Source of the DNA: Lineus longissimus
Taxonomy: Eukaryota > Nemertea > Pilidiophora > Heteronemertea > Lineidae
Direction: 5' to 3'
Assembly: GCF_910592395.1 (NCBI RefSeq)
Contig: NC_088311.1
Location: forward strand, 17,424,501 to 17,488,500
Length of the DNA stretch: 64,000 nucleotides
A program made the position numbers and the translations under genes. Of this stretch, positions 1-14,600 are shown piece by piece. The notes beneath the pieces were generated by a model. The model did not search any database. It was not told the origin of the DNA and saw only the letters and a program-made list of their open reading frames with translations. Within the stretch, counting starts at the first letter, position 1. Each line of letters starts with the position of its first letter.

Positions 1-120
1 GAACTATGTCAATTGAACTGTTTACTCAGTGCATCCATTAATGCTCTCTCGCTGGTAGGTGAATTATGTCAATTTAACTGTTTACCCAGTGGATCCATTA
101 ATGCTCTTCCTCTGGTAGGT
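1..120. repeat. 60-bp tandem duplication at the left edge
   Basis: Two 60-bp units (gaactatgtcaattgaactg... and gaattatgtcaatttaactg...), both ending in ctggtaggt. More copies may lie left of the window. Confidence 0.9.
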
Positions 121-383
121 GCAATATATCACTTCAGGGCTTTTAACTTCAATTTTGTTAATAAGTAGGGCAAACATTTTATCAAAACATTTAACTGTTA
201 CCGGTTGACATGACAATTCATCAGAAAGGTCTTAATCGGCACTTTCTGATGGTTCAATTAGTTTTTTTGATTGCTTTTTACTACTGATAATTGATAGATT
301 TTGTGATAAATTCTATGTTAGCCAACCTCTTATTTCAACTAAAAAAAGAAAATAAACTTTTGCCAAGTGCTTTCAGTCTTGTA

Positions 384-565
384 TACTGTAGAACCTTTCT
401 ATTAAGGATACCCTCGGAACTGACAAGTGATGTCCTTAATAGAGAGGTGCCCTGATTAGAGAGGTCAAATTGAATGGAAACAACCAATTTGGGACCAAGA
501 CTAGTGTCCTTAATAGAGAGGTTGTCCTTAATAGAGAGGTGTCCGCTAAGAGAGGTTCCACTGTA
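384..565 (+). mobile_element. Pogo/Tigger-like MITE (CAGTAGAACCTC family), copy 1
   Basis: Inverted ends: actgtagaacctttctatta at the left, gaggttccactgta at the right. The interior has the family blocks gggaccaagactagtgtcct and repeated ccttaatagagaggt. The right end is 19 nt from the 3' splice site of the first visible TRPN exon. Confidence 0.85.
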
Positions 566-584
566 GATGTCTTTTACCTTTTAG

Positions 585-3500
585 GCTAAGAAGACGCCCC
601 TGCACATGGCTGCGCAAAATGGGCAGATTGAGGTATGCAGCACCCTGCTGAAGATGAAGGCTGATGCAAATGCAACGGATGTGGTAAGTTAAATTTATAT
701 TTCTTGGGCTGGCACATTCCTGCTGTCTTGTTATAGACATCAAACAAATCAAATTAAGAAGCCTGACAACTTTAGGGAACTTGGAACTTGGGGGAGGGGA
801 TCATTTTGAGGTCAGAACTAGGGCCTAGTTCACTGTAAAATTCTTGAGAATCTGAAGAGCGTACTTTTTCGGAAAGATTTTTTGCAGTTTAAAGATAAAT
901 AGGGTGCTTCTTCATTAAAAAGACCTATCAATTATTACTCATTACACCTTTTTTGTGTCAAAAACTTTTTAAAATTATAAAATTATGGTGAAAAAAATGT
1001 GTTGGGAAAGGTAATTCGTCACAAAAAGTCCACAAAAAGGGGTTTAAAATGGAAATTCCCTAGATTGCCGGGTCATTTTAGAATATTGGTATGAGCTAAA
1101 AATTGCTTTGCTATATGTATTCTTTTTGTTTTATTTTTCTAAACATTGCTAAATGGAGTTGATTTTTCTTCCAGCACGGTCAGACACCACTCCATCTGGC
1201 GGCGGAAAACGATCACTCAGATGTCGTCAAGATGTTCCTCAAGTACAAACCAGAATTGGTCACAATGGCTAATACGGTGAGTTTATATGCGCCGCTGTGG
1301 GGTAGTGGCTCGGACAGAGGACTAGCGGTCAAGAGGTGCCTGGTTCGATCCTCATAGTGAGCATGAGACTGTAGGCAGGTCTCTTTGCCTAACTGGCCTT
1401 ACTCCACCCAGGAATAAAAATGGGTACCACTCAGAGGTTGTAGCGCTAATTCACGGGGCAGCACCATCTGACAATGTCTGAGGTCTACTGAAAAAGGTTT
1501 CAGGATAGATCAGGGTTAAAGTGAAAAGTCTGATGATAGCGTAGCGCGTACCAGGTAGTTGCTATCAGACGATAAAAATCCAAAGCTTTAACTTTTTTAC
1601 ATAATGTCACACTGTTTTGAATATCGTCTGATGATATATTTGATAATGTTAGAATTTTTTGCACTGAAGCATATAAATGATATAGATGAAAGGGATAGGT
1701 TTACGCAGTGGGAAGTTCGATTTATGCATATATTGCAAGATTCTGTGGTCGAGCCAGTTTCGTATTGAATACACTGGGGCTAATGTTGACATCATATCTT
1801 TTATAGATACGATTTAGTCACATAGCCGGGGCAGATTTAAGGGGGGCTGACCCGACCCGCCCTCCCCCATTTTCTTCCAACTTGAAAAAAAAAGGTTATT
1901 CTAGTGACAGAAATTGCTTAAAAATAGCGCTCTATGGTGTTTGGCTGTGTCCTGAAGCTCAGCACCCCCCTTTCTCACAATCCTGGATCCCCCTGATAGC
2001 AATAGGGAGGTCAGTTTGTGTTCTATAATGCGTCTTTGGGATAGACAGAAAAAAACTAATCCAAGGCAAAATTTTTTCTTCTCTTTTTATTTCTAATTTC
2101 ATTTCTATATTTTTTCCCAGGATGAAGTGAGTATCTGTCTTTTTTTTCACTACATTTTTTATGGGCGTATGGTGAAACACTTTCTGTTGTCTAATAGTTT
2201 CTGGCATTATAAGGATCATTGGTCTGGTTGGGGATGTCTCTGAATAAGATGTATGCAAGTGTCTGTTAACGGAACGTGACGACCTTCTTGAACATTCCTT
2301 GTAAAATGCATTAATTTTCCTTAATTAGCATTATTGTCCCGTGATAAAACTTAGACTAGTGGTTTAGTTACAGAAAGTAGATGATAGCAAGACCCATGAC
2401 ATTACAATGCAAAGTCAAATGATGGTAGTTTTCCGAATGACCCACAACATTCTTGTGTTATGTACTGGAAGTCGTGTGCAGCTTGATTTAATTCAGCAAC
2501 AAACTGAGCTAAATGTGCAAGTCAGTCATAGAACAACAAACAAACTTAATTGTTGACTTATTAAAGAGGTTGAATAGCGCCTCCAGAAGCAAGCAACAGC
2601 GCCACCCGTAGCAGAAATAAGAACTGCTTAGTGACGCCATGGTTTCCATATACGGCATCTCATTTGCATATTTTTACAACCTTATTTACTACGAGTTATA
2701 AATATGCCAATAGCACGTGGATCATGCCGGGCGGCACTGTCAGGTGTTTCCACTATGGGTTACATAATCGGCTACAAAGAGGCCAGTGTTCTGGTAAATG
2801 AAGTTAGTAATGATAGCGAAAGAATGTTAGTGTATGTTACGCAGTCAATAGCGATAGTAGTGAGTTGGAGAGAGGAGAAAATGGAAAATGGAGAGAATAG
2901 TAGTATGGATTTCGAGTCCCAAGAAGAAACTTTGCAAAGTTTTCATCAAACTGATAATCATATTCCTTCCTTCTCTGTCGTCTCCAACAATTAAAAGTTG
3001 CTGCAGTCAACCTGATGCGTTTATCCGCGAGCGAATCGACGAGACGAAGCATTTTTCAAGCATCCGACTCGAATGGTACCTTACAGATCCGCAAGGGGCG
3101 CGTTACCGAAAATGTTGCAAAAATCAATAACGTGATCGTAAATATTGTCATATTTTTCAAAATGAGAGTATGTAAATGATACGCATACGGTAAACTAATG
3201 AAAGGCCAGTATCTATTGAACCTTACAAGTGATTTGGGGGCCTTGAAACTCCTTATATTTATCAATGAAACCTTATTCCCGCCTAAGGTTTTGACCGGGC
3301 CGTCCAAAACTCCCCATTTTTTGGCGGGCCATTCCCTTTAACCCCTTAAAAACTCGCGGATCAGTGAATTGGCCTTTAACTATAGTGACATATGAGGTAC
3401 GATAAACTGGCCAGGGGAATCCCCTTTAAGATTCATTAACATACAGTCCTAGTCACAAATGACATCCCGTAAATTGTGTCAGTGGTGCGTCATTAATGCG

Positions 3501-6500
3501 CTACCCAGCGTGTAGGTCGTGCGTAATTTACGCGAAACATAGAGAGATAAGGGCATCACTGGTGCATCATTGGCGTGAAGGAGGACGGATGTCAATAGTG
3601 ATTTGGACTGTACCAAACGAACTACGCGTTGCTGTTCAGGGACCTTGATGTGTGCCTCATGGAGAATGATTGCTGCGTATTTCAGTCAGTTTAAATTTTG
3701 CCCCAATTTTGAAGGCTCTCTCCCGGCACATATTTTTTGGACAGGTGGTAGCTTCGATTATGATTAACCATATATGTTCATTAGTGACTTGTCTTTGTAT
3801 TGTAATGTCATTTGTTCAATCTATGACCCGATGACCCCCAGTCCTGTAAAGTTGACCCATGTACAGAGTGTATCAATAAAATTGCTCTGTGTATTGTTAA
3901 TATATGGACACTTGGTCAATCTGGTGCAAGATTTTAGTGACGACACCATCTGACAAGCCATCCCTAAAAGTCATTCATTTGTGACCATTATCATCAAGTA
4001 AACAAAGGCTCGTCATATAAAAGGTTTGAAAAATTCCTTATGCCAGATTTGAGCTTACATTACCATGCAGAAAGTGAAAGCAACATGTTTCCTCACCTCT
4101 AGTTGAAATCTCTTTGGCTGTATTAAAGTGTTTCAGGGAAGTTGGGAAGTGAAATTTAACCAGTGGGTGCCTAGGTTTGGGAATTTCTGATGATTGCCAA
4201 ATCTGTTGACCACACGTCAAATGTTGAACTACCTCATTCCCACTGTGACGTGTTGTTATCAAGGCCTGACACCACTGCAAATTGCACAAATTGTATTCCT
4301 CCTGGGGACACGAGTTGAAAGGCGCCTCTGATGTTGACTTGCGCAGTGTGATTAATTTTGATTTTGTGAGAGGAACCACTTTTGGTCTTTACTTTTGATA
4401 TGGGTAAAAAATCAACAAAAACATTATTTGACACCATGTTTTCAACAATCAGTCAGAGAATGGTGGTTGTCATGCTATTAAAACCGATTCGTAAGTGACT
4501 CCACTCTGCAAGGTAAAATTTGGTTGTCATTTTTCAAATCTGTGTCTGGCCATGGTTGGTGCCACCTAGATCTGGCAGAACCCCTCCCCCTCCTACATCA
4601 TTTCCCTTGGCAGCAAGTAAATATCCTCTACAATTCGCTCATTGTGCTTCGTTCCAGAATGGTATGACGTGCGCCCACATTGCTGCATCCAAGGGAAGCG
4701 TTGCTGTCATCAAAGAACTCATGAGATTCAATAAAGTGATCGTCACAACCGCAAGAAACAGGGTAAGAGAGAAAGCAGGTTGGGGCATCGGGCTAAAAAG
4801 TCGACTTCATGAAAACTACAGCCCGTGATTTATTTGATAAAATTTACCCATAATTCTCTTTTGGAGAAGTCTCCTTTGATGTTAATTACCCAATTGAGCT
4901 AAACCATTGATATTAGTTTAGTACGCTAATCTCACCCTATTTAGCAGCTCTTGTGATTTCTTTTGTTTGGCTTAAATTATATCATTGTGTCCTCATTGCT
5001 GGAGTAGGCCTTTGTCAGCTCTGGCGAGGCCTTTGACACATCCGATCATCTTTAAAATAGCTATTTGCATTGACAAAGTGAAGCATTTACGTCTAGTAAT
5101 TATGAATAAAGGGTCTACTCTGAACACATCCTAAAGGAAAAAGAACTCAAAGTGTCACGGCAAATTTTTAAACATTTCAAGAAAATGTCAACTCCAAATT
5201 TGTTTGCCCTCATCAGGTTAATCAGAACATTTTCTGTTCATGTTATTTTGACCACAATGTGAAGAAGTGAACTGGCTTCCATTTGCACCTTATCAAAATT
5301 TTATGCGACACAATGTTAAAACTCTTTTTAAAGTGATATATGATGTGATTTACAACTTTGCGGAAATACATCCTTTTTTAATTGTTGATCACAAATGTAA
5401 AGCTCACATTTTCCATTTTTGATTAGATTTATTATAAAATCGGTGAATGTTAACCACCGCGACCGCGAAAATGTTCGTGTTGTGACGTCATCAACGAAAA
5501 CGTCGTCGGCGTAGTGCATCGAAGCGAGTCGTCCGGGCGGGATCAAACCATCAATTTCTAGAAAATGTGCATTTCGATTCGAAAACCTTACTGATTTATG
5601 AGAAAGTGACGTAGTCATTTGTCAAAAACAGCTAAAACATTATGTGGTGAAATTTGACACGAGTTACCCTTTTAAGATATAACTCTCTCAATTAAAACTG
5701 TTGGCTTTTCTACGAGACCATTTTCTCTTCGGACAACAGGAGTGTCCGTGGGGAAAGGAACTGCTAATTTGCCTAGGTGTGATAAAGAGGTCAGGAAAAC
5801 AAGTAAAAGGTCATAAAAAACATAATCGGGAAGGATGCCGTGCCTATCGAGCATAAAAAACATAGATGATTTTGAGCAGGAACCCTGTTACAAATGGATT
5901 ATCTTTACTAATTCCTATTTTACAGCAAAGACAGTGCAAAAAAATTCATTCCATTTTTAAATAGCAACATACAGTGGAACCCCGGTAACACGACCACCCA
6001 AGGGACTAAGCCGAAGTGGTCGTGTTACCGGGGTGGTCGCGTTAGTGAATTTAAGAATCATAAGTAGGTTTTCCCGCCAAAACATCGTCCTGCTGTGTGT
6101 ACATTGACATGCATGAATGACTACGCCACCGGGTGATTCGATAATTTTGTGTGTATATTACGAATAAAAAATCATTTTCTTGAGTGTTTTGCGTTTGATT
6201 TGCAACTTATGTAAATGAGTAAATAAACTGACGAGAGCTAATTAGACCAAACATTACATTAAAACTTGAGCATGCTAATTAGAACAAGCATGTAATTCAC
6301 ACCATCGGCAGCTGCCCTTCTTGATGTCAAGCTAATATTCCCGCTAACATTGAGAGAGGTGATGTGAGAAGATGTTGAGAATTCTTCCTGATGTCTTCCT
6401 GCTTTAACTTCAGCCAATTTGAACTGGTACTGATTAAATCATCTTTTTAATAACGTATTTTATCAACATTACGACGTAGTAAGCATTCTTTACTTTGAGT

Positions 6501-8525
6501 ATCGGTACTCTTACTAATCAACATAATTGATTTGTCCTAAAAACTACGTGTGCATGCCTCTTGACATCATTTAATACTAAATGATGAAAACACAAACCGT
6601 GAGTCGAAAAGAAAGTTTATTCTTCATTTTATTTGCGCTTACATTTGATCAAACTCACTTACACATCATTTATTTTCATATGGATTCCCATGTGTTCGAG
6701 GTGCTAATTATCAACACGGATTTGCGAGAAGGTGCCAATTGATACGATGCGGTCATGGTTGATTACGGCAATTAGGCCTCATGGTCGCGTTAGCGGGGTT
6801 AATTTGCAGTTTGGGAGCGACCAAGCTGGTGGTCGCGGTCTGGGTACCGGGGTGGTCGTGTTAGCGAGGGCCAGTTAATGGGAATTAGAGAGAAAACCAT
6901 TCGGGACCCGAGAATTTTGGTCGTGTTCGCGGGGTGGTCGCGTTACTGAGGTGGTCGCCGACCGGGGTTCCACTGTAGTGTGTAAATCTTTGTAAATCTT
7001 TTGTATCTTGTTGCGATCACCAACCGTGCAGTTTGCCTTAGGCAGCTGGCCCACCTTATTTACATGACCTGTCAATCACAATGTCATTCAGGTCACTTAA
7101 CCTATCTGCTTCTTCATATGTCTAACCCAATCATCTTGTTGTATGCACTTTATATATTACTATGTTGTTTTACAATAAATTAGAGTTAGTAAGAATATCA
7201 AGCCTTCTATATCTATGTGTTGTATCTATCTAATAGCAAAGCCACGTGCTAGAAGGCCCCAGACTCTCCTTTCCTGAATACCCAATATGGAGGTGAAGTT
7301 GCCTGTCTTACTTGACCCCACATATCTTTCAGACAAATGATTCCTTGCCTCTCCACCTGGCGGCAGCAGGAGGACACAAGGAAGTTGTCAACGTGTTACT
7401 GGATGCTGGATCTTCGCCAACCGATGAGAATGCTGTGAGTATCCTTTGTCAAAAGATCCGTGCAGACGACATTGGAGCTATGCACAGCTTAGCTATTAAT
7501 ACTCACATTTTATAATATAATGAGAAACTTACAAACATTAGGCTCTCAATAATGAAGGGGTTAACCCTTTCGCTGCCGATTGATTTTTTTGTTCTGCAAC
7601 TGGCTGTGCCGATTGAATTTTCCATATTTTCCAAATTTCAACCATGGTTCTTATGAACCTAATTTATGAGAAATCCATTGGAGACAGAGTGAAATAATGC
7701 ATACAGAAAATGTTCAGTATGACCTACTCTTCATTTTAAAAATATGAAAAAGTAGGTCATGACCGATTTGCATGACGCCATCTTGAATATATAATGAGGG
7801 AAAAAACATTTTGGTCAAATTCTATTGTATTGAATAAAACTGTTATGTAACAACCAAGAATTCAACTTTTTTACATCAATTCTAGTCCCTTGCAATCTTC
7901 TAACACTATCCAAACATTTTGTATGCCTTGATGTTCTTTCAAATATGTGATTTACTTGATATAAGTGTGTCGAAAATGCTAATATTCAATACTCAATTTT
8001 TTCGCCATTTCAACCTCAATTTACTCATAAAGTTGCATTGTTCGAAATACGGAAGTTAGTTTCGTTTTCAAACGTGTTCACTTCTCTACCACGCCATCTA
8101 TCGTATTTTGCACAAACTCGATCAGCAAGCTCATAATCGACGATCTTCTGAGGTAGGGTAAAATGTCGCACAGCGGCGACATCGGCACAGCGAGTAGGAA
8201 TCAGCGTTGTGCCGAGCGGCGACATCGACAGTGAAAGAGTTAACAGTATACCGGTTCATCCAGCAGAATACTACCTTGGCCTACTTAGGGGGATGGGGAG
8301 GGGGTTAATTTAATACTACTATGACCACTTTCTTCCCTTTGGTTGTGGGAGCAGCTGTGCTGCTATTTTTGAAGCTAATATAGCACTCTACCTTTATAGT
8401 TGGTTGATATTAATGATTTAGATGTTATCGTCCACTTTTTGGACCAACCTTTCATGATTTATGACCTGTCTCATTTTTAGCTCACCTCTTAGCAGAGGTG
8501 AGCTTATCCCATACCGTGGCGTCCA

Positions 8526-8602
<77 letters not shown>

Positions 8603-11600
8603 CGTCGTCGTCCGTCGTCCGTTAGCAGGGCACGTTTCGTAACTGTTAGAGCTATTGAGTTGAAACTTGGTACACACGTACCCTTATGTAATGACACCTT
8701 GGAGACCAAGTTTCGGTCCGATTTGTTTCATGGTTTGGCCACCAGGGGGCCAAACGTTAAAAGTGAAAATATGCAATATCTCCCTTAATAGTAGTCGGGA
8801 AATTTTGAAAGAAATATGGTAGGTACTTCTAGCAAAGGTGCATCATATATCCTCCGGGTTTTTGATTTGACCTCCTTTTCAAGGTCACAGAGGTCAAAGT
8901 TTGCTGATTCACTGAACAGTAGCATGTTTCCTATCTATTTTAGCTAGAAGGTTTTAAACCAGTGTGGACATGTATCTGGGGATTCTCTATTCCACCCCTA
9001 AAATTTCGGCCGTTCGGACATCAAATATGGCCGCCAGGCAGCCATCTTGAAAAATAAACACAGTACTATTACTCCGAAACTAATGATCGGATTGCAACCA
9101 AATTTGATCTGGATGTATATCTATGTACTCTCTACTAAATCCTTGATTTTTTATCAAATGTGATAGCCAATATGGGTGCCAGGCGGGCATCTTGAAAAAT
9201 GCTTAGTTTGGCCACCCGGGGGCCAAATTTAATGTCCAAAGTTAAAATGTTTGATTGCTCGTTTAATAGTGGTCTGATTTTCATAACATTTTTATGGTAG
9301 GTACTCCTAGCAAGGATACATTTCATAAATGTGGGTTTTTGATTTGACCTACTTCTCAAGGTCACAGAGGTCAAAGTTTTCCTATGGCACCGCCATTATA
9401 CAAATAGTGGATGTTTGGGAGTCCGATATGAGATTTTGATGGACGAAGAAATGTCATGGCGGACGAGGCTTTCATTTTGATTGGATTAAAACCTTTTAGG
9501 ATCCGTTACGACATTTTTTTGGATCCGTTATTGCTTTTTTGGATCCGATACGATGTGATGACTTGAAATCACATGATGTGAATCGAGTTACGCTATTGGC
9601 CAAGAACATTTGGTAGCATAATATTTTACAATGACGGCACGTTTTGTCACTGCTTTAGCTACAGATCCCTAACTTGGTACGAATGTACCCCTATACTCTT
9701 AGACTAAACTGCAGTCTTTTTCTGATTCTCAGTTTGGTCAGCAGGGCCCCAAATGTTAATAGTGGACTCTCCCCTAAGGGTGCCTTGAAATGCTGCTAAG
9801 TGGGATGTCATAGTCTAAGCCTAGGCAAATGCAGGATTAATTAACCTCTACAGAGCCCTAGGAATTTCAGATGATGGTTGTTTCTTGTACTAGACACAAA
9901 GCAAACAACATAATTATCCTATTCCAAAGCATGCAAAGTTAGAAACCTTTATGTTTCAAGCATATAACTTCAGACAAAACGTGTCCAAAAACACCACCAG
10001 CTATCAGTCCAAATTGGACCTTGTATTCACCAATCCTACTCCATCTGCCACTATTGACTTGGTCGATATAATAGACAATTACTGGTCAGATCACAAAATT
10101 GTCTACTCTGCTTTGTCATACCTGTAGTCACCTCAATTAAATTCAACTTACGCATTATTTTATCCCTCATGTAATTTCACTGTAAAACATTACTTCATTT
10201 CTTTCTTACATTTAAAACCATGCTAATGCTTCATCCATCTTCCCTTCACAAGAGGTGAGCACAATGGCCCTGGCCATTTCATTAACTATTTGTAATTGTG
10301 TTTTCTTGAAGGATGGGATGACTGCCATTCACCTTGCGGCCAAGCACGGACATGTGAAGGTCCTGGATGCACTCAATCGTCACATCTCGTGGAAAATCAC
10401 CAGCAAAAAGGTAACAAAACCATGCGGCACATGATAGCAAGGTTTTAGATATAGCTGCTACGTCAATAGATTGACGTGAAAGACAAAATGTGAAATTGTT
10501 AAATGAATAACCACCGATATTCCAAGGGTGTATTACTGACCACTAAGGAAGTGGCTAGAATAGTGATTCAAAGAGTCTCAAAATTCTCAATGATTTTCAC
10601 AGATAAGGGGAGCCTCAGCTGGGTGAAGAATACTCATCCAACATTGAAGGAGTAATATTCACTGGGAGAATAACGCTGCCAAGAGCAGAGCAAAGCTGAA
10701 GAGCTATAAGAAGACACTTCATTTTCCAAGGCGTTGCCTCATTGTATTTCACATTGTTTCCAGACTGGTTTGACTGCCCTCCACGTGGCGGCACACTTTG
10801 GACAGATTGACTTTGTGCGGGAGATGTTGACCAAGATGCCAGCGACGGTCAAGTCGGAGCAGCCACACACGGGGGAGGGGCTGAAGGACTTGACTGCTGA
10901 GGTAAGTCTGAAAGATTTGGACGTCCCATTTTGTTTTATTTCAGTGGCAATGGAATTACTAAAGATCGTACCGCAACACCAAATATGCTCTTGCCTACAC
11001 AGAGAGGCGTGGTTTTGGAATCATAACCCAAATAGCTAAAGTTGGATGCCTGACACTGATACATCCCTGGGGCCTCATGCAAATGACTTAAGTTTGATTG
11101 CCCGTATCTTTTGACGTGAGACATCAACAAGCTTGTTTTTGGCTCCTTATATCTAGTCTGTTAGTGCCGATCCTTAGGTGCAAAAGCTCCCAAGAGCAAT
11201 TAAGAAGAAGCTGTGGCCTATATGACGAAGTCAGGCTCACACAAAGTATCAACAATCCACCCTTTATTCATTTCTTTTTCAGTATGGTCTAACCCGTCCT
11301 CAATCTCACCTATCAATCAAGACACCAAAACCTCATCCTCCGGCAACAAGCAGATCAATAATGCCCCAATACAGTAACGAGCCACATACTGGCCCCTTCT
11401 TCATTTGACTATCTAATCAACTAACTGTCCTTTTCGTTTCAGTATGGCCTGACCCCCCTCCATCTCGCTTCCCAATCTGGACATGAAAACCTTGTCCGTC
11501 TGCTCCTAAACTCAACAGGTGTGCACGTAGATGTGCCAACCAGTCTACAGGTAAATACAATGACTATAGAGCTAGTGTCCGATTCTACCAGATTCTCTCG

Positions 11601-14600
11601 TGGTGTCATGTCGGGTTGTGACTCATAGTTGTGACCGTCTCTTGATTGTTACCAACGCCATATAATTTTTGCCGGCGTCAAAGTTAAGCAATGATGAGGG
11701 CTGTTAACAATGTGGATGGGTGACTGAGATATTTCACAAATTCACCTATTCTATCATCTTTCCAGGGAGCAATACCACTCCACCTAGCAGCCCAAAGTGG
11801 TCATGCAGTTGTTGTGAGTCTCTTACTCAGCAAATCAACCGCACAGCTTCATGTCAAGGATAAAAGAGGGCGCACTGCGCTTCATTTGGCGGCAGCTAAC
11901 GGTCATATGGATATGGTAGCTCTTCTGCTTGGACAAGGCGCTGATATCAACTCTTGTGACAAGGTAAGGGCTGATGAACTGGAATTACAGTGGCACCTCT
12001 CTAATATGGTCCTATTCATATCGGAGGTCGCGGCACCACCCAATTCTTAGAGTACCAAGCACCTTGCAACGATTATCGCAAATAAGAGCCAATTGTCGCA
12101 TGTGATTATTATCGCAGGTTGCTGTCACAACAAAGTTCTGTTTGCAAAGCAATTAATCATATTTCTACATACGACAACTTCTCTTGCAGAATGGTTGGAC
12201 GTCTCTTCACTTCTCCGCCAAGGCCGGCTACCTCGAGGTTGTCAAACTCCTCTGCGAGAGCGGTGCATCACCCAAGTTTGAGACGAAGGACGGGAAGGTT
12301 GCGTTGTGTCACGCCGCCATTGCTAACCACACGCACGTTGTCAGTTATCTCATCGGCAAAGATCACAATACGCAACACTTGATGGATGATCAGAAGGTGA
12401 GACGAAGTTTAAATTTGAATTCTTATAAACTCTAAAACCTCGAATACGAGGTCTGAGGCTCCACCCCGTTCATTACAATGGAGGAGGGATTCTAAAACAT
12501 CAATATCAATTCTAAAGAAACGGCAAAATAGGGTCTCTTATATTAGAAGAAGTGGGCCTACTATAACCAGTGATGTTGATTTCGTTTCACTGTCAATGTC
12601 AGCCAAGATCAGAGCAAGATTATAACACATGTGACTCCCTCGGCCCATGCCATTGATACAAGAATAATACCTGACTTATTGGCCCATCCTCATTCAAACT
12701 ATCTCAATGATTGGGGGCGGAGCCTCATTCCTTGTATTCGAGATTTTAGAGTACATCGCTTTTCCACTGACTGGGCCTTTGCACGAAGTTTTTGTCATCT
12801 GTTCTCAGACTCATCCAAATGATGTGAAGGAGCAGCTACTAAGCGCTGACTTTACTACAAGTTTTTAATGAAGAGGAATAAAACGGATACCTTGGGCATA
12901 AGATACTAACCCAAAGTTTAATCTCTTATATAGTGCCAGCCTAAAACAAGTTTCCCAGCCTCAATAAACTCCCTTTTAACTCTGATCTTGATCTTTCCAG
13001 TTTCATTTGTAAAATGTTAAGGGTTGACCATAGGTACCGCCATTTTTGCTAGACCTCCAAATCCTCAAGCAATTAGAAATGTTTCCAAATGAATTGAATG
13101 CTCATTTAAAACCCAGGAGCCTGTTCTCTGGAAAACAAAGAACAGATTCCCACCCTTGAAATGAGCATTCACAACGTTCTGAAGGAGTTCTTATTGCTTA
13201 AGGATTTCATGTTCTCGCTAAAATGGCGGTACCTGTGGTCAACCCTTAAGCGCAACTCTCTTTTCAGTTTGTGTTTGACCTGATGATCTGTGGCAAGATG
13301 AACAACAACAAGTCAATTCAGGAGTTCATCCTCCTCTCGCCGGCTCCTGTTGACACGGCCGCCAAGCTCTCGAACAACTTCCATTCGCTAGCCGAGCGAG
13401 AGAAGGAGCGCGCCAAAGATCTTACCGCGGCAGGTCTATACTGCGAGGTGATGGCAACAGAATTGACAGCCATCGCTGCGAGCGTTGGGTCAAATAGCTG
13501 CGGATTACTGTTGAAGTCGGTCGACTGCAGAGGAATTCAATTCCTAGACGTACTCATTGAGAATGAACAGAAAGAGGTGGTTGCTCACCCATTGGTGCAG
13601 AAGTATCTCTCGGACGTTTGGGTGGGCAGTCTGCGATGGGCAACATGGAAGATGATCTTGTTATTTCTAGTTTTTCTCATCTGTCCTCCAGTATGGATTG
13701 CATTTTCGTTGCCGATCAAGCAGAAATATAACAAAGTGCCGATCGTGAAGTTCATGTCGTACCTGGTTTCGCATATTTATATCATTATACTGTATGTTAT
13801 AACTGTTGTCACGCCGATAGTTCCAATATGGGAGTCAGGATCCATGATGCCACACTGGTATGAGTGGTTATTGTTGCTATGGTTATCAGGATTACTTGTG
13901 TCGGAACTAACGAATCCCGGGGATCGTGCCGGACTAGGTTGGATCAAAGTAATAGTGATTGCGGTCAGCTCTCTTGGAATATTCGTGCATGTCGTAGGAA
14001 TAGGGATATCTTCGGAACGAAGCCGTTTCGAAGCTCTGTACGTCAGGAATCAGCTGTTTGCGATGTCGTTGCTTTTCAGTTGCGTCTTGATATTGGACTA
14101 CCTGTCCTTTCATCATCTCTTCGGGCCATGGGCCATCATCATCCGCGACCTCATGAAAGATCTAACCCGATTCATTGTGATTCTGTTCATATTCATGGCA
14201 GGTTTTACATTCAATCTAGCCGCACTTTATCAACCGACGTATCCACCAGTTCCGGAAAACGCTTCCCTTGGTAGCGGCGATGGCTCAGGAGGGGCTAAGC
14301 CCTTGGACCCAGTTGACACATTCGAATTACTATTCTTCTCATTGTTTGGCTTAGTCGAGCCAGAGAACTTGCCGCCTTTGAATCGGAATCCAGCATGGAC
14401 GATTTATCTTGTGAAAAGCATTTTCGGGATCTACATGATTGTGACCTTAATCGTACTTATTAACCTCCTGATTGCTATGATGTCCGATACTTACCAACGC
14501 ATCCAAGCCCAGTCGGACACAGAGTGGAAGTTTGGCCGCGCGAAGTTGATTCGTAACATGAATCGTACTTCAGCTACCCCCTCCCCTCTCATCATCTTCA

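Noticed and set aside
2704-3130. Small gene in a TRPN intron
   Set aside because: Two overlapping frames with no similarity, no splice sites and no codon pattern resembling the real exons.
8482-8788. Frames encoding long poly-Val or poly-Thr runs
   Set aside because: Produced by the (GTC)n microsatellite; no splice-supported context.
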